The notes beneath the pieces are model-generated. The model made no database searches and was not told where the DNA came from. It saw nothing but the letters and a program-made list of their open reading frames with translations. The translations under genes were made by a program, and so were the position numbers. From Raphanus sativus (Eukaryota; Streptophyta; Magnoliopsida; Brassicales; Brassicaceae), in NCBI RefSeq assembly GCF_000801105.2, contig NC_079519.1, positions 33,021,288 through 33,085,287 of the forward strand: DNA of 64,000 nt. The letters are read 5' to 3'. Positions 1 through 12,564 of this stretch are shown here, piece by piece; position 1 is the first letter of the stretch, and each line of letters begins with the position of its first letter.

Positions 1-578
1 TTTGTTCACTACATGCCGGTATTTGTTCACACAGGTTTTGTTCCTTTCATAACACTACATATGAAAGGATGTTACTGGTAATGAGAAACGATCTATGCTT
101 GGAATTTGGAAGTCTTTTTATGCATACTTGCTTGGATTATTCGTACTTTTCAGAGTATATATTTGACGGTACATACTTTTAAAATTAGTTTTCTCAATAC
201 ATATTTATGACTATTGGCCTACTTGAAATATATTTTCTCCAAAAATAATTATTTTTGGGCAGCACGCCTAAGCATGATTATAATACCAAAATATACATTT
301 CGAAGTTCTACGTGAAAGGCAAAGAAGCTTTTAGATAGAAGATGGAGGGTTTAGAGAGAAAGGATGAGAAGAACGAGAACATAAAGAGATTTACTCATCT
401 ATGGATATACTGTATATCCCTGATATGATTTTTCTACATGCAGACTATGCAGTAAGAACAATGAGAACAGAGATAAAACAAAATCATGTGGATTATATTA
501 CTCACAAATAAAACCAATTTACACACTCTCTCTCCACTCCACCAAAAAAACCAATGAAATACAAATTTGAAAATATAA
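1..578. other. 3' flank and probable 3' UTR of the ANTH gene
   Basis: AT-rich sequence downstream of the minus-strand stop at 579. No convincing gene or element was seen in it. The proximal 100-200 bases are probably 3' UTR. Confidence 0.5.
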
Positions 579-3500
579 TCAGATGAGACCAGTGCTGTGG
601 AACGGATTATTATGCTGGTTAACCGCAAAATCCCCAAACCCGCTTGTATTTGGCTGCTGATAAACCGGGTTAACCGGGAATTCCCCAAAATTACCAAATG
701 GATTACTACTGTTATTGGCTCGGGGGGTTGGTGCTAATGCTAGCTGTAGTTGATGCTGCTGCTGCTGCTGCCCATAAGTTGGCTGGTAAACACCAAAGGG
801 GTTGTTCACAGCTGGTTGCGGAGGTGGTGGAATCCCATTGGACGTTGCAAAAGGATCGTGAACTTCAAATGGGTTGGGAGCTGGTGCACCGTAGACAGGG
901 CGTTGAGAGGCTATGTAGGCTCCATCATCGTATAGACTGTTCAGTGTAAGCGTGTCTAACCCACCAGCCTATATACAATTAGTGATTTTTTTTTTTGAAA
1001 GGTTAGCCTTACAAAATTTTATTTTGTTGCGTTCTGCACAAAACGAAAGAGAATAATGCTTTTTACCAATTGCCTATCGGTGGCTGCAGAGATATCGTTG
1101 CTCGGTGTTGTTACCAGCGCAAGCTCCCATCCTGTAGGGTCGTAATCGTTTGCTTGGAAAGAACGAGGCGTTGAAGAGTTTCCTGGAAACAGAGACAAAG
1201 AACATAAAAGAGTCATCCAAAGTAAAAGGTTGACATCACAAGAAGCTTACCATCATTTGAGATTATGGCTAAAGCAAGTGCATTTTGGTCTTCGATCGCT
1301 GATGCATCAGGTACGGCAGTATTCAGACCCTGCGTGGAAAATTGAACAAAAGAGAGTTCAGAATAGCAACACTCATAAAGCAAAAAAATAATAGAATATT
1401 CACCAGTAAATCATCTGTATCAATGATGTTCTGTGACTGAGTGGTAGCTAAAGTCGGAGGAGGCGGAGGAGAATGTTCTGTCTCTTCAGATGCAAGAACC
1501 ACATCATTATCTGAAGGCAACACAAGCTCACGTTCTTCATGAGATGGTTCCGTATCTTCGAGTCCATCATCTGGCCTATAAGTTAGAAGCTGGATGTAGA
1601 CAGCTTCATTAGCAAGAGGCTAAAAAAGGCCAAGATTCCTGGATCGTTAATATGAGGAAAAATATGAATATATATATACCAGTGGTTCAGCTGGGGCATC
1701 AACAGCACGTGGTGCTTCTTTAATATACTCTTCCATTGTTGTCAGAAAAGATTGTGGGGGCTGGAGAAAACATAAAAACGACACACTGCATTGAGTAACA
1801 GGGTACATACAATAATTATCAATTTTTGATTTAGAAAAAAGGCTCAGCTGGTACCTCTCTTAAAACAGGAAACTGAAAATTCCTAGCGAGTTCCAGTCCT
1901 TTACAAGCTTCATAGAACTCAGAAAGGCTACGAGCCTGGAAATTTCAGATTATATCTCGTTAGACAAGAAAGTAACCTAGACAAGTGAAAGGCTAAGAAA
2001 GTCCCAACAGACATCACCTGCTGACCAGCACGCTTGTATATTTCAAGGGAAGTGATGGCTTCATGTTTAGGCATTTCAAAGAACTGCAATAAAAAAAAAG
2101 ACTGAGTAGGGAGAAAGGAAGACATGATAAGTATGATGGCAATTTACAAACTAGACCTACCTTGTCAATGAGGTTGATGATTCCATCATTGATAGCACAA
2201 TAGATTTTAAAACTCTCCTTCAACACCTACCATTCCATCACAAAGAAGGTGAGAAATTTTCGAGCTTTGCAGAGCAAAATAGCAATAACAATCCCCACTG
2301 GTCGAAATTTTTTAAGTCTTATGACCAGGATCATTAATTCATTATAACGTACCAGAGCAAGTGCATATTGTATAACATGATTGTGGTTAGCAGCGCCTTC
2401 TGGCTGAAAAAAAAAAAGTTAAAAGGGCAAAGACAGTTCATTGATCAGTTAAATGCAGCAACAAACAAACAAAACAAAAAAAAAAACTACCTTGCAACCG
2501 ATGAGGCGATAGAGAAGCTGCTGCAAAGAAGGCAACTGAAGCAAGAGTTGTTCACCATCTAAATCCCTGGTTCTACTGTACCCCTGTGCAAAGTCTCTAA
2601 ACCATCAGAAACAAAAAAAAAAGGAAAAGAGGTTTCAAACTCAAAGACGTAATAAAAAGGAGAACATTAGATACCTTATCCTGCCCTGGGGTACCCTTAG
2701 TAAGAAGTTCAGCCTCAGTATCATATCTTAAAACCCTGAAGCATTCAAGCCGTTCCTCAAGAAACAATGCATAAGTACGTACCCACGCTGAACAATCCCA
2801 AGCTGTTAGACAAAACAGAATGATGTCCAATTACCTCTTTTGATTACAAACAAATACTGAATCGAGGACTAACAAACTCACCGATAGGGCCAGAATCATC
2901 CTTGAAATTAGAAATCTGAAGAATACGACCTCTCTGGGAAAAATTGAGGAGCTCCTCTCTGAATGTTGGGTCGCCTTCCCTTAGAAGGCGGTGAATCACA
3001 ATTAGCGTCTTAAGTGCAACCTGTTGAATCAACAACAACAACAAGAAGAGAGAATACACATAAAAAGCAATAAAAAATTTCAAAAACTGTCTATGCAAAC
3101 AGAATGAACGAGGAGAGTAGCTCATGCTACAACACACAATAAGAATCATATTAATTCGAAAATACAGCAAATCATATCATAGTTTTAAGACAAGAGAGAG
3201 CAGAGCCTGTGTTGAGATTTTATGAGAATTGAAACAATTACTAAATAACCAATATACATATATATATCTTTAAAATCAATTTGGAGCCGAATAATCTATA
3301 TATATATCATTAATTTTTTTGAGGATTAACGGATGTTTCATCAAACTATGCCCACTACTAGAAATAGTAAGTGAGAGTACCGTCCAGTTTCTGGTTTTAT
3401 GCAAGCGGCGGGAAAGGGCGTGGATGCAATAGGCAACATCTGCTCGGGCACGTGTCACTCCTGTTGCCGCAAATATTTCTGATTCAAAATCATTTTCAAA

Positions 3501-3824
3501 AAAAAGAGCAAAACAATTATATTTAGATCTAATAAGAGAGGACTCTCGAGAGAAAAAAAAAATGAAAAACGAGACTCACTTCTGAGATGACGATCTTTGG
3601 GCGGACACTCGACGTGATTCGTGGCTTTGACTATGGCCACATCTAATTCCTATTAATAATAATTACATTGAATTTTTTTTTTAAAAAAAAATCGATTCTA
3701 TCAGAGAAGATTTGAGAAAAAATCGCGTGCGTACGGCGTAATCGCTGTTGACGCGGACAAGGCCGACTTTGGTGGTGTCTTTTAGGGCTCCATATGCTTT
3801 GCGCCATGTCTGCAGCGTTCCCAT
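579..3824 (-). CDS. ANTH-domain clathrin assembly protein (At2g01600-like), 15 exons, about 577 aa
   Basis: Putative endocytic adaptor that binds PI(4,5)P2 membranes through an N-terminal ANTH domain and recruits clathrin machinery through its C-terminal tail. Exons read from GT-AG sites: 3735-3824, 3580-3649, 3381-3478, 2882-3020, 2675-2802, 2491-2583, 2353-2403, 2161-2226, 2018-2083, 1855-1935, 1680-1760, 1404-1589, 1251-1329, 1067-1182 and 579-968. They join in phase to 1734 nt, stop included. The start context encodes [16 protein letters not shown]. The phosphoinositide motif is K38 followed by KDRH at residues 48-51. Residues 60-300 carry typical ANTH helices. The tail has a proline run, DPF, and several NPF motifs (EH-domain binding), ending [10 protein letters not shown]. 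No frameshift is seen. A CT-rich tract at about 3855-3950 probably belongs to the leader. Known for the family: length near 570 aa. Inferred: orthology to At2g01600. Confidence 0.93.
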
Positions 3825-6800
3825 CGGAATCAGTCGTAGTAGAAGACTCTTTCAGATCTCTCTCTCTCCCCCCGTCGATTACGTGTCGAAATCTCCTATC
3901 TTCTTCTTCTTCCCCCGATAAAACCTCCGCCAAAGAGAGAGAGAGAGCGTAAGTGAACAAACAAAAAGGAACTCTTTCCGTTTTTTTAAAATGTCAATAA
4001 ATTCATTACCAAAAATAAAAAGAGAGTCATATTATTTGAAAAATGCTAATTATTGAGTTTTTTCTTACCAAGATTAAGAAAGTATTGATTCTCTTTTGAT
4101 TTATTTAACTTTTATTATCTGTACAATTTTATAACATTTCTATATTTACATCATGATGAATTTTTATGAATTCAATAGTAGGATTCATAATGAAAGCTCA
4201 CGCAAGGCATAATTGGTAATGATATATATTCTTTGAAAATTTTGACAGTACTAATGACCTATAACTAATTATAAAGAAAAGAATCTGCTCCTCTGGATTG
4301 TAATCTATTGTGGCACCTTTTTTAATATACAGTCACAAAGGCATGTGTGTCTATTGATATATTACTATAAATAATACACACATATAAGCTTCAACAGATG
4401 ATTTTGATGAAATTAAAAAAGAAAAACGCTAAAGAAATACGGTGTAGATTACAGATGGGAGATTGAGAAATGTTGGCCACCTAACTAACATCCGCCCCAC
4501 CCATACACTTGTCAATACAAGGCTATCTGGATACTGACATCCTTACATTGGTGGCTCTTAACACTTGAATTTTATTGATCACAAAGCTCGTGTACTAGCT
4601 GACAATTACTGAATTAGCCAAGGTTTTGTTTACTAGTTGGATGGTGATTCATTATCCAGTTAGGAGTGTGATCAGTAAATTTTTGAGTAACTGAGAGTAA
4701 CTCAATTAAGAGTAAATTAGGTACTTATACGTGATTTCGTAGAGAATAATATTATATGAAGAAATATGTATTTTGTTTACAATATTATAATTATTCAATG
4801 ATAATTATAATTATTAAAATTTAACTTTTAACTTCATAGTTTGGTAATCAAAAATTTCACATATATTTATAGAAGAGCTGTGAGATTTAAGATAATTCAA
4901 CAACACAAATTTAAGTCATTAAAAGATTGTTTTTACATGAAATCGATACTATAATTGGTTCAGGTAATTAATTGTAGAATTAACTTTTATTTTATTTTGA
5001 TTCGTGAAAAGTGCAAATACTCTAATTTTCACAGAAAAAAAGAAGAAAGTATTTTTTTTATTTGTAACTCCAATATGAGGATCAGAGGTTTTTATATCTC
5101 TAACATCGGATTTGCTGATTTATCTTACTTATGTTTTTTTATTTGTTTGATTATTTTAAATTTCACAAAATTTTAATTGTTCTTTTATGTGTATTTTTAA
5201 TATTTGTCAAAAAAAAAGATTTGGATATGATTAAAAATAATAAATTTTATTTTTAGATTTATTAATATCCAAAATAGCAAATAATTGATTGTAGAATCAC
5301 TTTCCATTTTGGGATTTTATTTTAGCACTGATAAAAATAAATAGAAATCTAAAATCATCAACTATTGAAATTGTAACAATTTTAAAGATTTCAGTTATGA
5401 ACTACATGTAACCAAAAATCTCTTAAATATTTTCTTTCTTTTTTAATATATAATAGAAAGTGATATAATTTTATATGATTTAAAAATCCTTACAAATATA
5501 CATTTATATAATTATAACTACATTTATAAACATTTACAAACAATTATTTTTAAATTTTATAAGTTTTTGTGGTTCACTTTGTTTACAACTCTTTAGTTAG
5601 ATGACTTAAAAATACAATCAATCATTTCAAAAAAAAAAATTGTACTTCAATCTAAAATTTGAAGATAGTTGAATTTATAAATTAAATTTGGAAGGTTGTT
5701 ACATGACATATTTTGGTTTGGACAGATAATTATTGTTAGGATAATATTAAATTAATAAAAATATATTTATTGAACTTTCTAAGAGACATCCATGAAAAAA
5801 TTGAAAAAAGTCATGACTTCTCTTTTAATAGATAAGATTTTTCTAAAATAATATTTATATTTTACTTAGTTTTTACTTATTTTTACTTAAATTATATTTT
5901 TATGATATTATTTAAAATAATAATTTAACATTTTGAAAACTGCTTTCTCTTTTATGTGACTCAATTTTAAAAAAAATAAAGATGTAAGAATTTAATAATT
6001 ATAGTACTTAAAGATACTTTAATTTAATTGAATAAATTGTATTTAATGTATTATAATATTATAAATATAGTGCTTTTAATATTTTTGTAGCAAGTATATA
6101 GGTCTAAACGTCATTCAACTAGATTAATTTACTCCCGTGACAACAATCCCTATGTTAATCATGCGTTGAAAAATCAACTCATATTGGCCTAAAACGTTCA
6201 AACATGCATAAATTACAAGTATATTAACCATTTAACATCTGTAACATCGATTCTCATTGGCTAGACATGTAAGACAATATTACGTTGTTTCAATCATTTC
6301 ATCGAACACTTTCTGATTATGAGATTACTTAAGAACTTGATCAAAGCTAATCTAGCAGTAAAAAAACTAACAAGAACAATGTTAATCAAGCAAGAAGCAT
6401 CCTAAATATCCATCTACTCACCTCTAATCTATCTAATCCATGAACTCACTAATCTCTATAAGAAACTTTAATCCATGTAAGGTTTAAAGTTAATTATATT
6501 AACGAGCAAAATAAATACGATATAAGATCAATTACTTTCTTAAATGATGAAAAGGTTTAAGTTTTCAAAAATGTTATACAAGGTCTTGAGAAAAAATGAA
6601 TTTAAACTAGAATTTTAGGTCTAAATTTAGTTACAAAGATCTAATATTCGTGCTGGTTTGAACAGATTAGATCGGATCAAACCAGAATAAACCGGTCGAT
6701 ATTTTAAATCAAGAAACTAGCGGCCTTTGTATCAACCGCTGGCTCGCCTTCGGTCACTCGGTCAATAAGACACCGATGAACTCCATGGACTTTTTAAGCA

Positions 6801-7237
6801 TTTAACATCGCGGTTTGTTTCGTGCCGTGACCACCGAACACCATGCCTCTTATCTGAAGCGCGACCTCCAACTTCTTTTTCTTCGGCTTACCTCATCGTG
6901 GTGGTTGAGTTCATGTTCCGGCCAGCATTACCAGATTCGTCCTTCCTCATCCACCGTTGCTTCTCTTTGTTTGTCTCAATTTTTTGTAATAAAATATAAA
7001 TTTAGTATTTCAAACAAAAAAGTGTTGCAAAAAGATATAAATTAATAACTAATGTTTCATTAATATTTTAAATTATATTTAATATTTTAATATTTTGTAT
7101 ATATATATACACTATTATTTGAGAAGTGAATTTGTTTATTTGTCATGCTATCCATAATTCTAGGTTTAATCATATTTTATGTTTAATTATTAATATTAAT
7201 TAATAAATAATTTTAGTGATTTATCTGATAATTTATC

Positions 7238-7239
<2 letters not shown>

Positions 7240-7270
<31 letters not shown>
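7240..7270. repeat. (AT)n microsatellite
   Basis: Perfect AT dinucleotide run of about 31 bases in AT-rich spacer. Confidence 0.9.
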
Positions 7271-7273
<3 letters not shown>

Positions 7274-7396
7274 CCTACAATAAGTTATTTTCTGAATTCA
7301 CCCATGCATGTATATATCTTTTTTAGTAAAAAAACTTGTTTTTTATATTTGAAGTATAGCTGCTATATATTTATACTTATAAACGTTTCTTCTTGG

Positions 7397-7443
7397 AAGA
7401 TATAGTATTGTTTTTTTTTTGGATCAAAGATATAGTATTGTTT
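7397..7443. repeat. Micro-insertion: T-rich stub between 17-bp direct repeats
   Basis: The 17-bp sequence at 7397-7413 is repeated exactly at 7427-7443. Between them is a 13-base T-rich stub, TTTTTTTGGATCA. Read on the minus strand this is a few bases followed by poly(A), as expected for an almost completely 5'-truncated retroposon. Confidence 0.65.
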
Positions 7444-7826
7444 ATGCAAATATTTTTCTAACTTAGATTAGCAAGGTATGCAACTGACCTAGAGCCTAGC
7501 AAACAAAGACTTTAGGCTTCAAATTTTTTTTTTGCAATATGCATTACTATGTGAGTTTTCAAATATAGATTACAAATAAGAATGATTTCTTTTTAGGCAC
7601 AGTATCATATTAGGTCGGGCATGTAGATTGGTAAAATAATTAGTAGAAATTGACTTACCAGTCAAAAATATATCATGTGATCCATATATCATACAAAAAA
7701 AAGAAAAAAATAATCAAAAATGGTAGAAAGTGAAATTCTAAAACTCTGGTCATGGCTACAATGTGTGTATAAAGGTGTTATTGTACAATCACATTAATAC
7801 GTCTTCATGTAAGGGAGGCGAAAGAG

Positions 7827-7899
7827 AAGTTTGTTAAGTCCACAAGCTATAAGCAGCGAGAAGAATCCATTGAACTGTAATCATCGAGACTGGTTTCCC
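7827..7899 (-). pseudogene. Possible isolated last exon (hydrophobic C-terminus)
   Basis: On the minus strand an acceptor-like TTGCAG is followed by a short frame reading KPVSMITVQWILLAAYSLWT and a stop. This resembles a last exon that encodes a membrane anchor. No upstream exon was recognised between here and the membrane-protein gene at 8452. By position it could be a remnant of the gene that lies between At2g01580 and At2g01600 in Arabidopsis (CRR3), but I cannot confirm homology. It could be chance. Confidence 0.2.
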
Positions 7900-8451
7900 T
7901 GCAACATCAATCATCAGATTGTGGTATTAGAGTTTTGTGATTATCAGTATTCAAGAAATAGCAAGAACGAGATTTTGAGAAAATAAACTAATTAACCGGA
8001 GGAACAAACTTAAACTAAGCTGCACCCACCTTTAAATTTTCGTCCCTATCAAAACCCACTCTTTAAAATAAAATCACCACAATAGAAGTCGCGTTTAGTC
8101 CATAAGCGGCGTTTAGTCCTAACACGTACTTTACCACCGGCATAAAGAAAGAGTGAAAAGTATGGTTAGCGTGTAGATCTGCTACAAAGTTGTGCACTAG
8201 AAGAAGCCTTTACTTTCATGCCAACAGGAGTAAGGTGTGTTCAACTATCGTTCACTTCCGTAATGACTTGAAAATAGTTACAGTATTCATTAAACGTTAC
8301 AACTATCGTTTTCCCAAAGCTAAACATTCTATACCAAACCCCCACCCACTCTTAAACAACATGTTCAAATCATACCATAACACAACAGAATATTATGATC
8401 CCATCTTAAAAGAAGAAGCTACTTAATTAAATCCACCACCACCATTAGAAA

Positions 8452-9033
8452 ATGGCAGATTCCGACATAGAGACCAGCAGCAACCACAACAGCAACAACA
8501 GTATTAGCAACACCTCAGCCGCATCAACAACGACAAGCGTTCATATTTCTGCTCTCGACGGGATAGTCAACGCAAATTCTCTCTTCACGGTTGCAGTCTT
8601 TGTTGGAATCTCTTTCGACCAACCGCGTGACCTCACTCTCACGGACAGAGCTGAGTGCAACGCGGGAATAGACGTGGAACGAGACCTAGTTGTCTTCGAA
8701 GTCATCTCATTTGCATTCTTCCTCTTCTCATCCCTCGTGGCTCAAGGGCTGAAGGTAACCATCAACTTGTTGAACAGCAAGGAAACAGACGAGGTGTTTA
8801 AAGCAGATATCGATTGTGATCTGCTTCGCCTCGGTGTGGTTGGTGCAGCTGGTGGATCCATATTGGGGTGTGTGTTCCTTCTGTTGTCAATGGTTGAAGT
8901 TATTCAGCTCCGTCTTGGGCTGCTCTCTTGTGGTAGCTCATTGGCGATTCATACTGTGTTGGCACTTGTGGTCTTGGTCTCTTCTGCTCTCAGTGTTTAT
9001 ATCTTCACTGTGTTTTACTCTTTCAGAAAATGA
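8452..9033 (+). CDS. Small multi-pass plant membrane protein (At2g01580-like), 193 aa
   Basis: Intronless frame starting in the context AAAATGGCAG and ending in TGA. The first 30 residues are Ser/Thr/Asn-rich, hydrophilic and probably cytosolic. Then comes a conserved-looking segment starting HISALDGIVNANSLFTVAVF. Hydrophobic stretches lie at about 41-55, 79-99, 126-150 and 163-188, suggesting three or four membrane spans with a short basic C-terminus. No catalytic motif is visible and function is unknown. It sits between the ANTH gene and RGA, as the uncharacterised transmembrane protein At2g01580 does in Arabidopsis. Both termini appear intact, so a functional gene is likely. Orthology rests on position and type, not on an alignment. 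Confidence 0.78.
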   Translation: MADSDIETSSNHNSNNSISNTSAASTTTSVHISALDGIVNANSLFTVAVFVGISFDQPRDLTLTDRAECNAGIDVERDLVVFEVISFAFFLFSSLVAQGLKVTINLLNSKETDEVFKADIDCDLLRLGVVGAAGGSILGCVFLLLSMVEVIQLRLGLLSCGSSLAIHTVLALVVLVSSALSVYIFTVFYSFRK

Positions 9034-10320
9034 TTAGTCTTTTTATATATTAAGAACTCTAACACTTGTAAAGTAACATTTAGTTGTGAAATTAGTAGTA
9101 ATATACACATGTATCTTGGTATCCATTAAACTGAAGCTCAATACAATGTATAAGAAAATACATGTATCTAGATTTAAAAGCAAGTGTGATAGTAGTATAA
9201 ATATCTCTCTTAGAGAAGTTTTATTGTAACAGTTAGCTGCCTCTTTGAGCAGCCTCCTTCAAACTCTCTCTATGACATTAATCAGTTTTTAATCTTTTGG
9301 TGACGACTCACAGTTTCCCTCTTCCCTTTTACTTTTGGTCCACATAATAAATATTTCATGAGCTATTTGCTTTCTATCTACTTGATTATTTCTTTCTAAA
9401 GAAAGCTTTTAGAGTATAACAGTTCTTGTTTTTTGAATCTGCTATCAGTATCTTCATAAAAATATGTATACTATTTAAATAACGTAAAGCAAATATACAT
9501 CCTTCGGTTGAAAAGATGGTTACAAAGATGTGAACTATGAGAATCTCAGGTAGATCTCTCTCTGTATTTAGCAAAACCACAAAACCTCCAGCAATGAAAC
9601 CAGCTCATGTTCTGCTCATTCCGTAAGAACTGAATTCGAAACTAGAGACTGTAAGAGCATACAAACTTATCAGCAAGAATAAAGCAGTAGTGAAGCTATT
9701 GATGACAATAGGTTGAAGGGCATACAATGGAAATCGAGAAACCACCCAAAAACAGTCCATATATATTGCAAATGAGACGAAATTTTCAAATATTTCATTT
9801 AATCATTAGCATGATTACAATCGGCTTATAAACTTCTTGAACCAAACTCGATGGATCTGTAGGAAAACTCCAACAAAGAAGACCAGCAAAACTAGATTTA
9901 AAGTACATATGTGTACACTCCTAAACTAGATTTATAAATAAGTTAGCCCCGCGGTTTACAACCGAACCTATCGTACCAAACGAAAATTTTGGTTTTCGGT
10001 TTATGTTCAATCATGATTTTTGTTTTAGTCCACAAGATTTGAAAATCAATCAGGTTACCGGTTTGGTTTGAACAAAATGAACAGTTAACCTGATTTTTTT
10101 TAAATATAAATAAAATAAATTATACCAAAACTAAATTGGTTTATACCAAAAATAAACCAATACTAACCAATACTCAATTAAACCGAATTAAGATAACTGA
10201 ATTTAACCAAAATATGTCATTTAATCAATTTTATTGAATTGTTAAAAAAAATGAATTTTGGTTAATTTCGTTTTTGAAATTAAAAGCTGAAATTAACTTA
10301 GGTATGACATCCTCATTGTA
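9034..10320. other. Intergenic spacer, 3' flank of the membrane-protein gene
   Basis: The first 200 bases probably hold the 3' UTR. The rest is AT-rich with degenerate repeats of AACCGAA and AACCAAT type near 9950-10260. No coding signal was seen. Confidence 0.45.
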
Positions 10321-10329
10321 ATTCATCAT

Positions 10330-10870
10330 TATCATATGTTCCTAACCACCGATGGAGTCTAACAAGGTTTTTAGTAACATTGTTAGTTTTCATAATGATG
10401 ATTCCGATGGATACGTTTTGCGGCACGAGCTGTTTCAATACAGATGGCCAAACACAACGGAGTCTTATGAAGATTGTGAGACGCTATCTGAATTTTATTT
10501 TCCTTCTACTAATGGAGGATAATCCGTCGGAAAAATATATGAAGAATTGACGGCTGTTGGTTCATTTGGTCAATGGAATTTGATGTGGCAAGTTTAATGG
10601 TCAAAAGAATATTTGCAGTACTGAAGAAAAAATATGGTAATGCTCGTAATTGGATACAATATATGTGGTATAGGATTATGAGCAATCCTGAATCAATGAA
10701 GAAACCATGGAAACTGTGATGGAGGAGACAATGGTTCAGAAATGGAGATGTGCTTCTTTTGTTGTATAGAGATATTCGTATAATCGTTGCAAATTGACAA
10801 CTCCAACTTATATTCATCTCTAAAGAATCAATATATTGGATTCTTTATGGAATGGTATATTTAGATCCAA
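10330..10870 (+). repeat. Dispersed decayed repeat, copy 1
   Basis: Shares a collinear series of short matches with 13960-14575. Examples are GATACAATATAT followed by TGGTAT, ACCATG-AAACT, a stretch like GAAATGGAGATGTG, TTTGTTGTAT, and TTGGATTCT. Copy 1 reads DGYVLRHELFQYRWP in one frame before stops intervene, so it may be an eroded coding sequence. The family was not identified. Confidence 0.45.
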
Positions 10871-11132
10871 GTTGTGAGTTGACTAATGTTATACAACAAC
10901 AAAAAATTGGTGTTGATAGAAATTAGGTTACAATGTAAAGTTTGGAGTTTCATCTTATGGATGCTAGCCAAATACGACATTCGCAAGAGACCGAGAACAA
11001 GCATGCGTGATTAATATTCTGGTTAAAGCTCTGACAAGAAGTAAAGAGTCTCTTCGGAAAAAGCATCCTCACGTAATGCTTTCTTTGTGTTGTTTTGTGT
11101 AATTTTGTATTTTGTGTTTCAATTGTTTGTAA

Positions 11133-11384
11133 GAACATCTCCAATATAAAACTCCATATTTTCCTCCAAAATAGAGTAAAAGTGAATATGGAGTAAAAAT
11201 ACTCTAACCCTACTCTATTTTTCTTTTCATAATGGAGTAATGAACAAACAAAAAATAGATTACTCCATTTATGGAGTAAATTTCATTATGGAGTAGAATA
11301 TGGAGTTGGGTTGGAGCACTTATTATTCCAAAATCACTTTTACTCTATTTTGGAGGAAAATATGGAGTTGGGTTGGAGATGCCC
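11133..11384. mobile_element. MITE (Tourist-like), 252 bp, TSD TAA
   Basis: Ends are inverted repeats of about 50 bp (ACATCTCCAA at the left, TTGGAGATG at the right, with a shared internal block around CTCCAAAATAGAGTAAAAGTG). They are flanked by TAA at 11130-11132 and 11385-11387. There is no coding capacity. The three-base TAA duplication points to the PIF/Harbinger group. Confidence 0.75.
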
Positions 11385-11393
11385 TAAGTTTAT

Positions 11394-11483
11394 GTATTGT
11401 TACTTTATACTCCATCTATTTTATAATAAATGTCATTTGTATTGTTACTTTATACTCCATCTATTTTATAATAAATGTCATTT
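11394..11483. repeat. 45-bp tandem duplication
   Basis: A 45-base unit starting GTATTGTTACTTTATACTCC occurs twice head to tail with offset 45. It covers the left end of the MITE described at 11453-12021, so that MITE's left terminus is present twice. Confidence 0.8.
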
Positions 11484-12021
11484 ATAACATTTTTTATTGA
11501 GAAAAAGACAAAATAGCACCAAAGTAAGTTTTTGTCACAAAAATAGCATCACAAGAAGGAAAATGACCAAAATAAGTTTTATTGAAGGGTAAATATGTAT
11601 TTATAACTCTTGGGTTAACTAATTTACGACTTAGGGTTTAGAGTAAAGGGGTGGGATTTTAGTAATGTGTTCAAATATTTAAAAATAAAAAAATAAATAT
11701 TAAAATTTTCAAAACAAAAAGTGTTATTTTGGTCATTTTATTTTTGAGTGCTATTTTTGTGTCAAAAACTTAAAAAATGCTATTTTAGAGATTTGCCCTT
11801 TTTGTTATACAAAAAATTCTACTTTGTAATTTCAATGCAAATTATTATTACTTTCAGCTAAAAATTATTTGCAAACTGCATTTATTTTATAAATAATTTT
11901 ATTTATCTCAAATATTGTTGATTAGAGAAATGTAATTAATAATAACTTACATATATTTCCGTCATTTTTTAATATTTGTGAAAAATATAAAACTGACACT
12001 TATTTAGAAATGGATGGAGTA
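11453..12021. mobile_element. MITE with TACTCCATC ends, carrying a nested repeat
   Basis: The left end TACTCCATCTATTTTATAA is matched inverted by the right end ending ATGGATGGAGTA. This is the common plant repeat class that starts TACTCC(C/A)TC. A second element at about 11511-11798 lies inside it, so the two are nested. Confidence 0.5.
11511..11798. mobile_element. MITE-like element with AAAATAGCA-type inverted ends
   Basis: The left arm (AAAATAGCACC, then TTTTTGTCACAAAAATAGCA) is mirrored by the right arm (GTGCTATTTTTGTGTC, then TGCTATTTTAGAGATTTGCCC). A diverged relative lies at about 45985-46435. There is no coding capacity. I did not resolve the target duplication, so the ends are approximate. 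Confidence 0.55.
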
Positions 12022-12319
12022 TTAATCAATAAAGATAGTTGTTAAAAAACGAAATTAACTGATACCAACCCGAATTGAATGTAATTGAGTTTATTTTGGA
12101 ATTATTTAAAAAACTTCGGTTCACTGAAAAATTAAAAACTGACTCACTTCGGGTTTGGTAAATCGAAGTCGCAGGTCTGGTATTAACGAAATATCTAAGA
12201 AGAGTTCAAACCATGGCCTAAAACTATTTCCAGAAAATCAGCTGTTGCTTCATCACGCGAATACTTCCGGTTCGAACACGGTAACGGTGAGTGGCGCGAG
12301 AGTCACTCCCTACCTCTTA

Positions 12320-12561
12320 GAGCATGAACATCGCCAAGTCCTTAAGGTGGTCCTTGTGTTTTTGGTGTGGGACCCACCAACTTTTCTAGATTACTGAACC
12401 AATTTGTCCCTAAATAAGAAACGTCCTACTGCTGTCCTTAACCCTATTCGCGGTGCAATTGGTCTATTTTAATTTTTTTTTTTTTTGGAAAAAACAAAAT
12501 TAAAAAAAAAAAGAAAAAATTTACCTAAGGACTTTTAAAGGTCCTACTGATAAAGATGCCC
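12320..12561. mobile_element. MITE (Tourist-like), 242 bp, TSD TTA
   Basis: Imperfect inverted ends (GAGCATGAACATCGCC with CCTTAAGG-type sequence inward; GATAAAGATGCCC at the right) are flanked by TTA at 12317-12319 and 12562-12564. The interior has an A/T-homopolymer tract and no coding capacity. Confidence 0.6.
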
Positions 12562-12564
12562 TTA

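Larger units (their letters stand above)
3961..7820. other. AT-rich intergenic spacer without a recognisable gene
   Basis: Strongly AT-rich. Short reading frames here (for example 4955-5176 and 6815-7045) have no domain, no plausible splice context and biased low-complexity composition. In Arabidopsis, CRR3 (At2g01590) is expected between the two flanking genes, but I could not read a CRR3-like protein here. Confidence 0.5.
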
